Shown: positions 35,784 to 49,200 of the stretch, piece by piece | Layout: each line of letters opens with the position of its first letter | Numbering within the stretch: position 1 is the first letter of the stretch | Assembly (NCBI GenBank): GCA_905250125.1 | Contig: CAJNOL010000087.1 | Span: forward strand, 124,001-188,000 | From: Rotaria sordida | Taxonomy: Eukaryota; Rotifera; Eurotatoria; Philodinida; Philodinidae | Reading direction: 5' to 3' | DNA length: 64,000 bases | Notes under the pieces: generated by a model | The model's input: only the letters and a program-made list of their open reading frames with translations | The model's database searches: none | Told to the model about the DNA's origin: nothing | Position numbers and translations under genes: made by a program

Positions 35784-37618
35784 ATGATGGGAAGTTCGAT
35801 GATATATTTCTTGACTTTCATTCTTTCAACTTTCTTGAATGAAATTAGTAGTGGTCAACAAATGCAACTGATAGCTAGTCATGTTGTAAGTTAATTATTT
35901 GAAAAACATTAAAAAATAAATAAATTTTCCTGAAAATATTTTAGATTTACAGACATGGAGATCGAACACCTGTCACGACATTTCCAACAGATCCAGTAAA
36001 GCCAAGCGATTGGCCTAATGGGTAAATTAACTTGAAAAATTTCTTTATATTTATCAAATAATTTTGATTCATTCTAGCTTGGGTCAATTAACAATTGCTG
36101 GTATTGAACAACAACATCGTCTTGGTGGATATCTTCGTACTCGTTACGAATCATTACTTAGTTCAACTTATACGGCAAGCGAAATTGTCGTTCGTTCAAC
36201 AGACCTTGATCGAACATTAATGTCAGCTCAAGCAAATCTTGTCGGTCTTTATCCAGTACTTAATTTTACTAATGATCCATTTCCAATACAACCAATTCCA
36301 ATTCATACAGTATCAGCTCATCAAGATTTTGTATGGCATATTTTTAAATAACAAAAAAGAAAAATAAATCAAATAAATCAATTCTTTTAGTTACTTGGTG
36401 CAAATGATTGTCCAAGATATGATCAACTTGAAGATGAAGTTGATCAAAGTGATGAAATGAAAAAAATGGATGAATATTATGCAGTAAAAATTATTTTCTT
36501 ATCTATTTTAATATTTATTTATCTATTTATTTATCTATAGCCATTTTTTAAAAAACTTGAAGAATTGACAAATGTGACTAATATGACAGTATATAATGCT
36601 TGGGATATAGCTGATACAATTTTTGTTGAAGTAAAGACTAAGATAAATAATTAAACAGATTTATTTCGATAGATTATTCTTTTTTTCTTAGCATATTTAT
36701 AATAAAGCTCCAGCATGGGCAGACGATGCTGTTCGACAAAATTTATCTAATATTAATGACTTTGCATTTCATTTTCTTTATGAAAATAATGATACCAAAC
36801 GAATTCGAGGAGGTTTGATAATTATGAATCAATATTATACGCAAGCAAAAAATTTATTTATTTAGGTCCATTAGTACAAGATATCTGGTTAAATATGAAT
36901 AATTCAGTACATGGAAAATCTTTTTACAAAGTTAAAATGTATTCAGCTGTAAGTCATAAAAATGTTCTTTCTTTTTTTTTTTTGATTGATAATATTCTAT
37001 TTATATAGCATGACACAACTGTCAGTCCAGTTCTTTCATTTCTTGGTATTAATTACCCTCATCAACCACAGGTAAAATAAAAAAAATAAATAAATTTTAT
37101 CCATGTTTTAAATATTATTTTTGTTTTATTTAGTATGCATCAGCTATATTTATTGACCTCTATCAACAAAGTAAGCTTTTTTATTATTTAAATTTACAAA
37201 CAAATATGATTTTCTTTAAAAATAGATTCAACATATTTTGTTAAAGTTGAATATTTAAATGTAACAGATTCAAATGTATCTTATCCATATTTATTAAATG
37301 ATTGTCCAACAATTGAATGTCCATTTGATAAATTTACAAATATTTATCAACCTCGTTTTCCAGATATTGCGGATATTGAATGTGCAAAAAAAGACCCGCC
37401 TATGCCACCATGTAAATAAAAGAAATTTGTTATATAAAAGAAATTTTATTTTTTTCTATTTAGCTGATGGTAATAATAAAAAATTAATAACAATTCTTGC
37501 TTTTGTTATTGTTGCTGTTATTATTATGATATTTGTGATATTTTTATGTCTTTATTTACGAAAAACTGATCGTGATCCACCTCTTTTAGGACTTGATCGA
37601 ACAGTACAATCAGCTTGA
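35784..37618 (+). CDS. Histidine acid phosphatase, lysosomal/prostatic type, type I membrane protein
   Basis: Eleven exons: 35784-35885, 35945-36021, 36078-36330, 36391-36483, 36541-36630, 36692-36812, 36866-36948, 37009-37071, 37134-37170, 37226-37411, 37464-37618 (419 residues; human ACP2 is 423). An N-terminal hydrophobic signal is followed by the catalytic RHGDRTP motif (37-43), in which the histidine becomes phosphorylated. The proton donor is the HD pair at 274-275 (SAHDTTVSP). Several NxT/NxS sites and paired cysteines fit a lumenal domain. A transmembrane helix at about 375-397 and a short tail ending TVQSA resemble the lysosomal enzyme, in contrast to secreted prostatic forms. It hydrolyses phosphomonoesters at acid pH. 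Two adjacent ATGs open the frame; the first was used. Introns are about 50-65 bases. Confidence 0.93.
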
Positions 37619-40600
37619 TTTCTATTATGAATGCAAATACGTACAATATGAACTTTATTTTTTTTTTATCGACAAAATAGAAAAAAAGATATTTTTTTTA
37701 ACAGTTTGAATGATTTTTTTTTGAAGGGGAAGATTTATTTACTGGCTATTTTTTTTTAATGGTGATTTTTTTAAAAGAAATAAATGATTATAGAACAACT
37801 CAAAGTTTTCACAAAGAATTGACATTAAAGAGATGCAACAAATCTAGAAATAGTTTACAATTTGATAATCGTTATCAAATCTCAAATTATTTTTGCGTGA
37901 CAGTAAATCTAAATCGAAAAACGTTTTTCTGGATGTATCATAATCCTAGTAAAGTTGAGCGTTGTTGATGACTCCTTATCTTAGCAAATCTAAATCTGAT
38001 TTGAAATCAAAATTAATGTCAAATCCAAACTATAAAATATTAAATCCTAAAGCTTCGGATTTGTGGCACTTCTAATTAGAATAGAAAACATCATCAAGAC
38101 TAAAGTTTTCATTCGGTTAATAAGATTTCTTAATTTTTGTTATTAAAGGAAATCAGTTCTGTTTTTTTTTCTAAATCTATTCGATTCTTAAGGTCAATAA
38201 AGTTGATGAAATTTTCTAAAGAAAACTCTTGGCATAGATTGTAAAACTATCGAATTTTATTAGATTAATTTCATTCAACAAAACCAAGATTTATTTTTTG
38301 TTTTATTTCTAATTCAAAAATTGTAGCAGTGTTCTAGTCAAAAGAATCAATTGTCTAGACGAAACTTGTTATAAGTTTGTCATAAAAAATTCGAGTCAAA
38401 GATGAATAAACGTTAGATATGAACAAGATGGTCTCGATCCCGACGGGACTGGAACAAAAAACGATTGGTTCCACTCATCACTAATCAACATATATTTGAA
38501 AAAATATATACAAGTATTCGTAATTGAATTTTCAACTCAAGTAGAATAAATTACATAGAGAGTGTATGTCGATCGGATTGAAAAAAAAATCAATGTTTCG
38601 TACTATGAAGAATTTTATTACGGTTATCTTTTATTTGGAAATTTTATAAGAAGACAAATATATATCGCACACAGTCATTAATCAAAATTAGAAAATTATA
38701 TTGTTAAACATTCTAATCTAAACACTTGTTGATATGTCATAAAATATGAACTATCTTATGGATAGTTGTCAATGATAAGACATGATTGAGAGTTATTTAA
38801 TTTTCTCTTATTATGATATGCCTCAATAAAAAAAACAAAAAAAAAACTTCTTGTTTTGAAAATTAGATTCTATTGATTGAAAAACAATAATACTTTACTC
38901 AATAATATATTTGACTTCATAAGATTCAGTTCAAATAACCATCTTGTCATATATATTATACAGAAATTCAAATGACATGAGTGTTCATTCAAGATTAGAA
39001 TAAATTTATAGACGAATAAGTCTCTATCACACTCTTAACGCTATCTGTCATTTTCTATTCAACAATATTCAACTTTGATGAGCAAAGAATATATATATAT
39101 ATATTCATGACAATGGTATTATTTTTCTAATGCAAACACAACTTGAATACCGTCAAATGTTAAAATTACCATCACGATCTACTATCGTTTGCATATCTAT
39201 TATCAATGTTTGACCCACTTGTTAAATTATGTTTTTTTTTTACTTGTGAATATTTCATGTCAAAAACAACTGTAGATTTTTATCTTTTTGCTATGTAGAA
39301 TTTTATCGAATCACTCTATAGACAACAATAAAACTCTTATAAAAATGATAAATAAATCATCGATGACTTAACTTTAATAAAATCAGTTAGTTGTCATGAA
39401 GACAGTTGACTTCTGCTTAATTGAGCAGAGATCTTGTTTATTCTTCAATACGCGGAGAAGAGAAAATGACAACGGCAAAAGAAAAAAAAGAAGAAATGCG
39501 ACAAAAAAAGAAGAAGATGAAGCCGAAGAAGCAATCACACACTATTTGCAGATAATTCAATTTCAGGCGAGGGTTAAAGGAGAGAAAAAAAAAGTAGTGA
39601 GAACGAACCGGTTGAGAAAACAAAAAATAGAATAATAGAAGAGCCATCATCATAAGTGAACAAAAAAAACCAAGAAATTACATAAACATAGATATAGGGA
39701 CGAAAAAAGAAAAGACGAAGAATACTTGAAGAACTTTATTGTCTGCTCCATTCATAATAATAAACTTATTTTGTTTTATCTCTAATCATTGAAATATAAA
39801 CTCTACCTTTGCTAATCTATGTTACTAATCATACACAGTGTAACATCGGCAGAGAGAAGAAAAAAACAAAAAACAACACGAACAACGCTAGATCGATCGT
39901 TCTAATTTTATTTTCTTCTTTCTTATTTATCTTGGAAAAAAAGGAACACGCAAAAAAAAACGAAAAAAAAAACCAAACAAACAAACACTCGTGCTCAAAG
40001 AAAGCACGGTCATCATATACAAAATCAAGGTAGAAACAAACAACAAGGAACGCGTATGTCGCTGAACAAAGATGCTTGTGAATGAAAACGAGAGAGCGAA
40101 AAAGAAAGGCAACAAACAGATAAAAAATAATATGTAATAGTATAGTTTTCCAAAAAAAAAAAAAGAAAAAAGCAGTGTGACGTAAATAGAGGAAGACAAA
40201 TGACACGCAGAGGAATGTAGAAAAAAAAAGAAAAGAACACATTTTAACACACAAAAAGTGACAATGGACAAATTCGATGATAATGAAAAGAAAAAAAAAA
40301 CCGAATTCTTATTTATTTTTTTTTTGTTTTGTTTTTCATGTTCTTATGTTGAATAAAATATTCATCTTGATTTGTTTGTTTGTTTTCAGAAATGAATTTA
40401 AACAGGGCTTTGCACTGTAATCAGATGATAATACACATAGAGAAGAAAAAAAAACACATACGCATACGAGAAAAAGATAATGATGATCACGAAAACGGTG
40501 GGATTAGAGAATAGCAGGCATGCATAAATGAACAAAGAAAACAAAAAAGAGAAAAAAGAAAACGAAAACAATGTACATTCGACTTGATGATGTCTAAAGA

Positions 40601-40691
40601 ATTAATAATTATTTATTTAAAAAAATAATTTTTTTTTAATGTTTTGTTTATTACCGATTGAAAAAAAAAGAAAGAACGAACATATTTTTTT
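37619..40691. other. 3' regions of acid phosphatase and Musashi
   Basis: About 3 kb without a supported gene. From about 39400 to 40690 the plus strand is strongly A-rich and T-poor, so the minus strand is a long T-rich tract directly downstream of the Musashi stop; this is probably a long Musashi 3' untranslated region. The long minus-strand frames at 39438-40271 are Phe/Ser-rich by-products of that bias. Confidence 0.5.
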
Positions 40692-43172
40692 TTAAAGACC
40701 ATGAAATCCATTAGTATAATGTGATGTCAATAGTGATGCCTAGAAAACAAAGTAAAAGATAATGAATTAATTTTATTCAATTAGGAAATTTTCTTTTATT
40801 TACAGCTATAGGTAATCCTGATGTTGGACTTGTTGGTTGTAAATATTGTGCTGTAAGTTGATCTGCTTGAAAAAAATCAAGCCCATTCCCACCTAGAATA
40901 ATTTATTTAATTAATGAATTAATTGATTAATTTTTTTTTTTGGTTTTGTAAAAATCATACTTCTTTGTAATAATGAATCACGATGCATTTGACCAGCAGC
41001 AGCCGCTGACATTGGTTGTGGTGTTAATGGATATTCAAAATAACGTTGTTCACCACCTGGTGTTAATGTTGGTGTTTGAAGTCCAACAGCAGCAGGAATA
41101 TAACTTATTTGTGCAGATGGTAATCCTAATGAAAAAGAATTTCTTTCAATAAGACAGATTATTTAAACATATGAAGAGAAAAAAAAATAATCATGTTTTG
41201 TTCTATTTTCTCATGCAAATACAACAAATAAAAATAATTGATGGAAATAAAAAGATAAAGTTGACTGTCGTTAGATTACTAAATCTATAATGACTAGAAG
41301 GAATACAGAGAAAAAAAAATTCGGGAAAGAATAATGTTTACACACAGGCCAGAAAACAACCAGACGTCATATCCCACATGCTTCTCATTGTAAAATTTTC
41401 TAACTAATATATGAAAGATGGTGCTGAATTCATGGCCCGTGTATTTGTGAATTATAAGGTAATATCGAAAGCTGATCGACTAATTAGATAATCAATATAT
41501 ATAAGAATGAATGATAATAGAACTAAAAAACTATCACTTTCTTGTTTTTTTTTGTTTGTATTTAACCTACTCTCATCATCTATCAGTATAAGACACATTC
41601 CGTCTACAAAAAGTGCGTACACAAATATAAACCACACATATAAACTACTCTCATCTACGAGAAAATATTTAGAATAACGAGCAATATATGTATACCTAAC
41701 ATATTACGAACTACAATTATTTATTTTATATTTATATATATATATATATATATATATAAATATATTCTATCCTATCTTACTTCATACTCAAAATCTACGA
41801 ATAGATAATAACACATACGGATTATTTTATTTTATTTTTTTTTTTATTTATTATTATTATTATTATTAATAACCCGTTGATATTGCTGAAAAGATTGATT
41901 TTTTTTTGTATATCCAATTTTCTTTTCGAATCTTTTTACATACCAGGTGAAAATGGATAAATAGGTCCAGCATATGTTGTTGGAATACTTCGATTAAGAC
42001 CATATACATAAGCACCTTAAAGCAAAAACAAAAACAAAGACATATATATTTTTCAAATGAAATAACGAATTTTTTTCTATTTCATTTACTGAGTATATCA
42101 CCATAGGCACCACGTTGTAAAGCTGCTTTGCCTTTAGCCATTTGCTGAGCATACATAACTTCTTTAGGTTGAGCTTTTTTACATTCCACCTTTAGAATAA
42201 TAAATAATCTTTTTTTTTTCTTTTCTTTTCTTTTTATTGATTAAATATTTACCATTTTATTGTTTATTTCATGAAAATGAATGGCACATACTTTATCAAC
42301 AACATCTTCAGATTCCCAAGTAACAAAACCAAAACCTGATTAATATTAACAAAAGAAAAATAAAAGAAAGAAATAAACTATGCTAAAAAAATCACATAAT
42401 TCATACCACGATGACGTGCAGTTTGTTTATCAATCATTAGCATAGCATCTTCTACCTGAGGTAAGAATAAAAGATTAAAGTTTTTTTTTTCTTTTCATAT
42501 TCTAATTAATAGTTCGTGTATTTTTATTTACTTTTCCATATTGTTCAAAATATTTTTTTACATCTTCAACAGTTGTATTGGCTGAAAGTCCACCGACGAA
42601 GATTTTTTTTGTTCGTGTCACCATCTTAAGAAGGAAATACGTAATATTGAATGAAAAGAAAAGAATGGATGATTGCTCCTACGCATACATACACATATAT
42701 GCTATTTACTTGAGGATTTACGGATCTCACATGTAGGTGTCTCTTCATCATCTTCTCTTTTTCTCACTGCGTGTGTGTTACTTAATATAGGCACATATAT
42801 ACGAGGTATCTCAAGAGACTGCTCGTTGTATGTGTGTGTGTGTGTCATCCGTTTGCCGACAATCAATCTGTTGCATTGTCGATCTAATGAACCTTGTCGT
42901 CATCATGACTAGTGTCGATGGTGATCAACATATGTAAAAATAAGAGAAAAAAAAAGAAACATAGTCAATATCTAATACGATGTCACAGCAGTAGCAGCAA
43001 TTTGGTACGAATGAAGAAAAAGAAAATAAATGTCGTTCTATTTTAACGCTTTAGGGCATTATCATTTTGTGTTTAATTAGTAAGAAGGAAAGACGACAAT
43101 CATAACTAAATCGAGATTTTTCTCTTAAATACTAGTACTATCGATCAATCGTCAATAACAACGCATAGTTAT

Positions 43173-43222
<50 letters not shown>

Positions 43223-46200
43223 ATTCATTTGATTATACGATCGAAGTTCTTTTTTTTTTCTTTGCATTCTTATTTTATATTCAAATTTTTCTCTGTAGTA
43301 TTTGACCTTTTGTAACATAGAATCTACTAAAAGACATGATCGTCCATCTCACTATTATTAGTAATTTAGAGTTCAATGGATAGAAAAACAAAATGTTGAT
43401 AATGATAAGGATGATGTTGGATTAAAATAAAGGAAGAGAAAAAAAAACAGAAAGGTTCAATCACTATGTATATGTCACTAGGCGAAGGTTAGCCAAATAG
43501 ACATATGATGGTTGTATGCATACACACATACGGTAAAGATAAAAGTCATTTTCAATCAGTTAGTAAATAATAAAAAATGAAGATGAAGAAAAAAAAAACG
43601 AAGACGAAAAAAAAACGAAAACGGAAGTTATGTTCAATATTAACTTACATCATTTGACAATGAATTTTTATTTGAAATAGTCGAATTAGGAATCATATTA
43701 GTTATAAGATGATTATTATTTGTATTATTATTTGTATTATTATTATTATTATTAACAGCAGCTGCTGCAACTGCTGCCATAGCTTGTTGTTGTTGAACAA
43801 TTTCGTTAGGATCCAAAAGTATATAGGTGGCCATGATATCAATAATATATAGTATAAATCAATTATTGTGACGACTGAATCTATATATATATCGCATGTG
43901 CACTGTGCGCTTCGGTGTATGTGTACATTCGTGCGAACAAGTGAGCGGGATGGATAGAGAAGAACGAAATCTATCTTCTCTTTCTCTATTTTTTTTTCTT
44001 CTTCTTTTTTCTCTCTCTCTCTCTCACATTCTCTATGTCGCTTTCTCGAACGGAGAAGAGAAAAAGTTTGAAATTCTCTCTCGTTCGCACATACGCACTA
44101 CTTATTGCTCTCTTGCCTATATACTTACTATCGACAGCACATCGTCCTATGAAATTTCAGAATCGAAGAGTCAAACGAGCCGAGAAGACGACGACGGCAA
44201 CGACAATAGAGAGAAAAAGAGAGAGAAAGAAAAGGAGAAAGGAGAAACCCATAAGATGGACAATGATGATGTTAGTGACTGAAAGAACGAGCAGTGGCGT
44301 TCGCGTCGAGCTGAATTGAACGATACAATGATGGATGGTTGGACTTCTCTGAAGGGTCAGGGAAACAAAAGAACGCTTATGAGAATGAGTTCGTTGTCAA
44401 TAGCGTAAATTGCACTTTCATCTCTTTCTTTCTTTGTATGGATTGAAAAAAAAAAAATTTTTTTTTTGTTGTACATCGACCGACTACTACCGTCTCGACC
44501 ATTGCCCATCGACGACGGTTAAAGGTTATCAATCATGATAAAATTTTTTCAAGTTAATTTTAACAAGAAGAATTATTTGACAAAAGAGAAGAATAAAAAA
44601 AAGAAAAAAACTTGCTTCTTTTAAAATTTCTTTAGTTGCCTATTGTTCATCTTTCGAACAAAAACAATGAGTATGTATACATATATAGAAAACGAACTAT
44701 GTATGTTATTTGTCTTAAACACTATTGTTACTCTATCTCAGTTATATTTTATAGTGAGAATTGTATTGATAGAACGCGAAAGAATGTTGTTGTACTGGTG
44801 CAATCAATCCTTCAATTAAATCGGTCTCCTTTTCTCTCTCTCTCTCTCTCTTTCCCTCCCTCCCCACCTTACTTTCTTTTGCATTTGCATATATATACTA
44901 ACAACAGCTCATTACATATTAGTCTCGTCTTTTATTCATTTGCTGTTGTGGTTACCGACGGTGTGGAAAAGAAATCAAGCATCGGCAAACGACTTAGTAT
45001 CCATTCTGATAAGGATAATCACTGTACGCACGACTAGTATTATGTAAAATTATTCTAATCTCATCGTATAACCTTTCCTTTTTTCTTTTTCTTTTTTTTG
45101 TGTCTGTTTCTAAAAATAATTAAAACATCATATCGTCAAAGCATACCTTTGCTTTACTTAGAAGATCTTGAGTTGTGATATTGTCAAGTAAAACTAACGT
45201 GTTGCTGCAACTATTTCCGTTATTCATTGTGTCAATTGATGTGACAAAAAAATGAGACGACAATATAAGGATAGAAGATTTGTTAGAATGAAAAAAATAG
45301 TTTTAAATACACGCGTACATACACATAAAGAAGAAAGAAGAAGGAAAAAAAATCAAAAAGGCAAAGCGGACTTCGCCACTTGAGAATATATAGTTAGATC
45401 TTCTTCTTTTGCTTTGACTGCATCTTTGTTAGCCATCAGTTTGTTCTATCTCGTTGTCATCGATGAAAAATAATCATCAGCAGAACGAAGTGAATGTGAA
45501 TGATGTCACAAAAGGAATCAGTCAGCTACAGAACGTTTCTCGTTTCTTTTTTTTTCTCGTTTTTCTTTTTTTTTTTTTTATGTCAATTACAGTCGAAAAT
45601 CTTTTCTCTAGAAGTATTACAACAAGAAAAGATGATGATGATGATGAAGATGACTGACTGTATTTATTTTCTTCTTTTTCTTTTTTTCTTTCTGGTTTTG
45701 CTTGTTATGTCGTTCTCTCTTAACTTAACCAAAGTTGAATATTCTTCAGTCATCTTGCCAACATCCAACAGGGGAAACCAGTCCGGATGCACACGCACGC
45801 TTTCGTAAATGATATGCTATTGGTGTCGGTTTTTTTTAGCAGTCTATCGGATGGATTCCGATGAATAACAATCTCATTACTTTTTTTTTCTATTTCTCTA
45901 TGCCTCGTCGTCGTCCGACAATGAGGCTAACACCTAATACATATAAAACTGTCATTATTTGTTCACATATATTTATACATATAGAAAAAGAAAACACAAA
46001 AGATTAAAACAAAATCATCACTTACTTTTGGATGTTTCTGACGAGGATAAGCCTGCTTTGGATCGATCTACAATGAAAAAACAAAATGATTTAGATTAAA
46101 TGACAGTAATATTATGTGTCAGATTGTTATTTTCTCTTTTCATCTAATGAAATAAGAGACAAAAGTCTTCATTAAATAAGACAATAATATTCAATTGTTT

Positions 46201-49200
46201 CAAAATAATTAAAAAAAGAAAAAGAAAAGAAAAGAATTTAATATCTTAATGAACCAGTTGTCCTGCTTCTTTTTTTGCTTTGATAATTCTCCTAATACTT
46301 TTTGTTATATATTTTTTTCTTTCTATGAAAAAGAAGAAACATATTTGATCCAGCTTATTATTAATTATTTCACTATAAAAACATCCACTAAGAGGTTTTA
46401 AATCAATTGATAGTCATCGTTACAAAGATAATTATCTTATGTTGAGAAGCCATTAAACTAAAACTTTTTCTATGTATTCATCTTGATAATAAATGATGAC
46501 TGATTTATAATTTTCAAATATTTCGAATTCATTCAAGCGTAACAAAATGATACGTTCTCAAATTAAAAAAAAAGTATTCATTAGAGCAAAACAAAAAGAA
46601 AAAAGATAATCAATCAATTGATTATTGTTTATTTTTTGATGATATCATATCTGTGAAAAGCATATATATCCTTAAGCGTGAAAAAAAAGTATATAAATCT
46701 CTCGATTGGTGTTTAATAAGAGACGTATGGTCTAGTCTCTTTAGAGTAACACCATAGGCGAGAATTTGTTATGTGTTCAATTGAATTTTAAAAGAGAGAA
46801 CAAAGAAAAAAAGAATCTTGATGACATATAAAAAATAAAATACTTTTTTTTTCTTTAATTTTCACGAAAGAAAAAAAAAAGGTCATAAAATTAACTCTTT
46901 TTTTTTTGTTTCATACTCATTTTCTATGTTAGAAAATTTTATTTGAAATAAGATGGTTAAAGAGACAAAGGTAAAATTACGCACAAGACATATTAACTGT
47001 TTCTATTGTATAGCATTATCATTTTTTATACTTTCGATTGTTCTCTTTGCACTTTCATCCGAACAATCAAATCAGCTGGGTAATAAAAAAAATCGTACAC
47101 CAGTTATAGTTAGTGCAGTAATTATACTTTTACTATCAATTATAATTATTATTTGGGTTACTTATTATGCAATTGGATATTTTCGTATAAAAAAACGTAA
47201 ACAATTAAATTATTTACAAGATCAAAACAATGAAAATATATCTGTAGTAAGCATAAAAACGCCCGTTATCGTTTTTGATAATCCAGCTTTTACACTGCAT
47301 GATACGTTAGTCATGAATTGCCCTACAAACAATCAGACATCTGCTTGATGAACAAGAAGTAATGAGCATGAATGCACGCATACATCAAATCATGCTTCCG
47401 TCGGCATGGCCATTTTTCTTTATCAAATGGGAAAATGTCGTTAATATTACTGTTGTTGCGCTTCTTCCTTATTCTGTTACTCGTCTTTCTTCTTTTGTTT
47501 TTTTTTTTTTTTTTTTTTGTCTTCATAGTCATCTTAAACTCATTTTTCTTCTTATTGAACCTACTGCACGCATTTCCTATTTGTTTCTTACGCGTATGTT
47601 TTTCAGATAAATATATCTCAATTATGGTCTTCTCTAATGCCATGCCATAGGATTAGACATACAAGAAACAAAGAAAAGCTGGAGCTATTTGCATTAAGTG
47701 TACGAGTAAAAGTTGTTGTTGTTATTCTCGTCAAGAATTTTCTTTTCTTTTTTTTTTTATATTTCCAGTATAGATTTATATATATATATGAGAATGAGAA
47801 CACTCTTCAAGTTCTATATGGAATATTTCTAAATAGAAAGGCGTGACAACTAGAACTTTAGGCGTGCATATTTATATGCCAAAAAAACCTTTTATGAATA
47901 CGATGAGCTGAGGAGGAACAGCAATAAAAATAGAAAAATCTAGCAGTTAGTTCTGTATTCATTGTGGGTAAATAGTCATATTTCCTGTAGCGGTCAATTG
48001 AGAAAAACATAGAAAAAGCTTTGCCTCATTCTTTTTCTCTTTTAATGAAAGACTTTTGAGAGTAACGTTAACGATCTATTTCTTTTTTTTTTCATCATTA
48101 ATTAAATCGAAAAAAAAAAGAACAAAAGTAAAAAAGAAAAGAAAAAGGTAATTGTATCTATATTTAAAAGATAAAAACTAGTTTTTAATTTAGTTGAAAA
48201 TACAAAGAAAAAACAACAACGGAATTCTATCCTATGTCAGAACAATCTTCATTACATTATCAAGACGATTATTTATTTCATTATGATATTTCAATACGTA
48301 ATGACTATATGCGTTTTGCTTGTATGTTCTATTTATTTACATTATTTGCATTTATAACAACAATATTTTTATTTTTATTCGCATATAATTCTTATTATAA
48401 TGAATCAGTATCTATTCAACGTCCTATTATACCTTATATTATACTTGGAGCAATAAGTTTAACTTTATTTTTGATTTTTTTTATCGGTTCACTTGTTTAT
48501 ACACGTAAATTAATAAAAAAATTACGTTTAAAACAAACATTTAATCAACCGAAATCATTACGACGTTCAATTGATAATTTAACTCAAACAACAAAACAAA
48601 AATCTATTGAATCTTCAATAATGAATGAAGATGAATCTTATGATACAAGTGGAAAACCTCTCATTCAAAAAAAACTTAAGACTACAAAAACATCATATTA
48701 TCCTTGTCAAACTGATGTATAAAAAAAAAAGAAAGAAAGAAGAATATACATACTTGTTTTTCATCAAGCATATGAACATCTTTTGCAAGAACTTTTTCAA
48801 CTGAATTAGCATCTTTAAATGTGATGAAACCAAAACCTCTAGAAAAATAATATTTATTTAAATTAATAGTTGAAATAAAAATAAAAAAGATTATTTTCCA
48901 AAATAAAAATTTTACCTCGAACGTTTTGTAATAGCATCTTTCATAATCATACATTCTAATACTTCACCAAATTGACTAAAATAATTTTTTAAATTTTCTA
49001 AAAACAAAAATAAAAAAAAAGATATGTAAGAAATTTATTTTTTTTTTTGATCATATAAAATATTCTCAAATGTATTTAATCAGATGTCATTTTTTCATTG
49101 TATTAGAAAGTCTCCTAGGAATCAAGGGAAAATGTGATAAAGTAATTTTATTTCATATTGAATCTTAACATAAGTACTTATATGAATGCTTTTTATTTTT

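Noticed and set aside
39829-40271. Minus-strand frames of 114-141 residues, Phe/Ser/Leu-rich
   Set aside because: They arise from a T-rich strand bias downstream of the Musashi stop; overlapping frames are equally open and low-complexity.
43896-44319. Frames of 94 and 128 residues over CT/GA repeats
   Set aside because: Repeat-driven composition (Ser/Leu runs then Arg/Glu/Lys runs) and no splice logic.
47323-47846. Several overlapping frames on both strands, Lys- or Phe-rich
   Set aside because: Poly-T/poly-A tract effects just 3' of the nested 131-residue gene.
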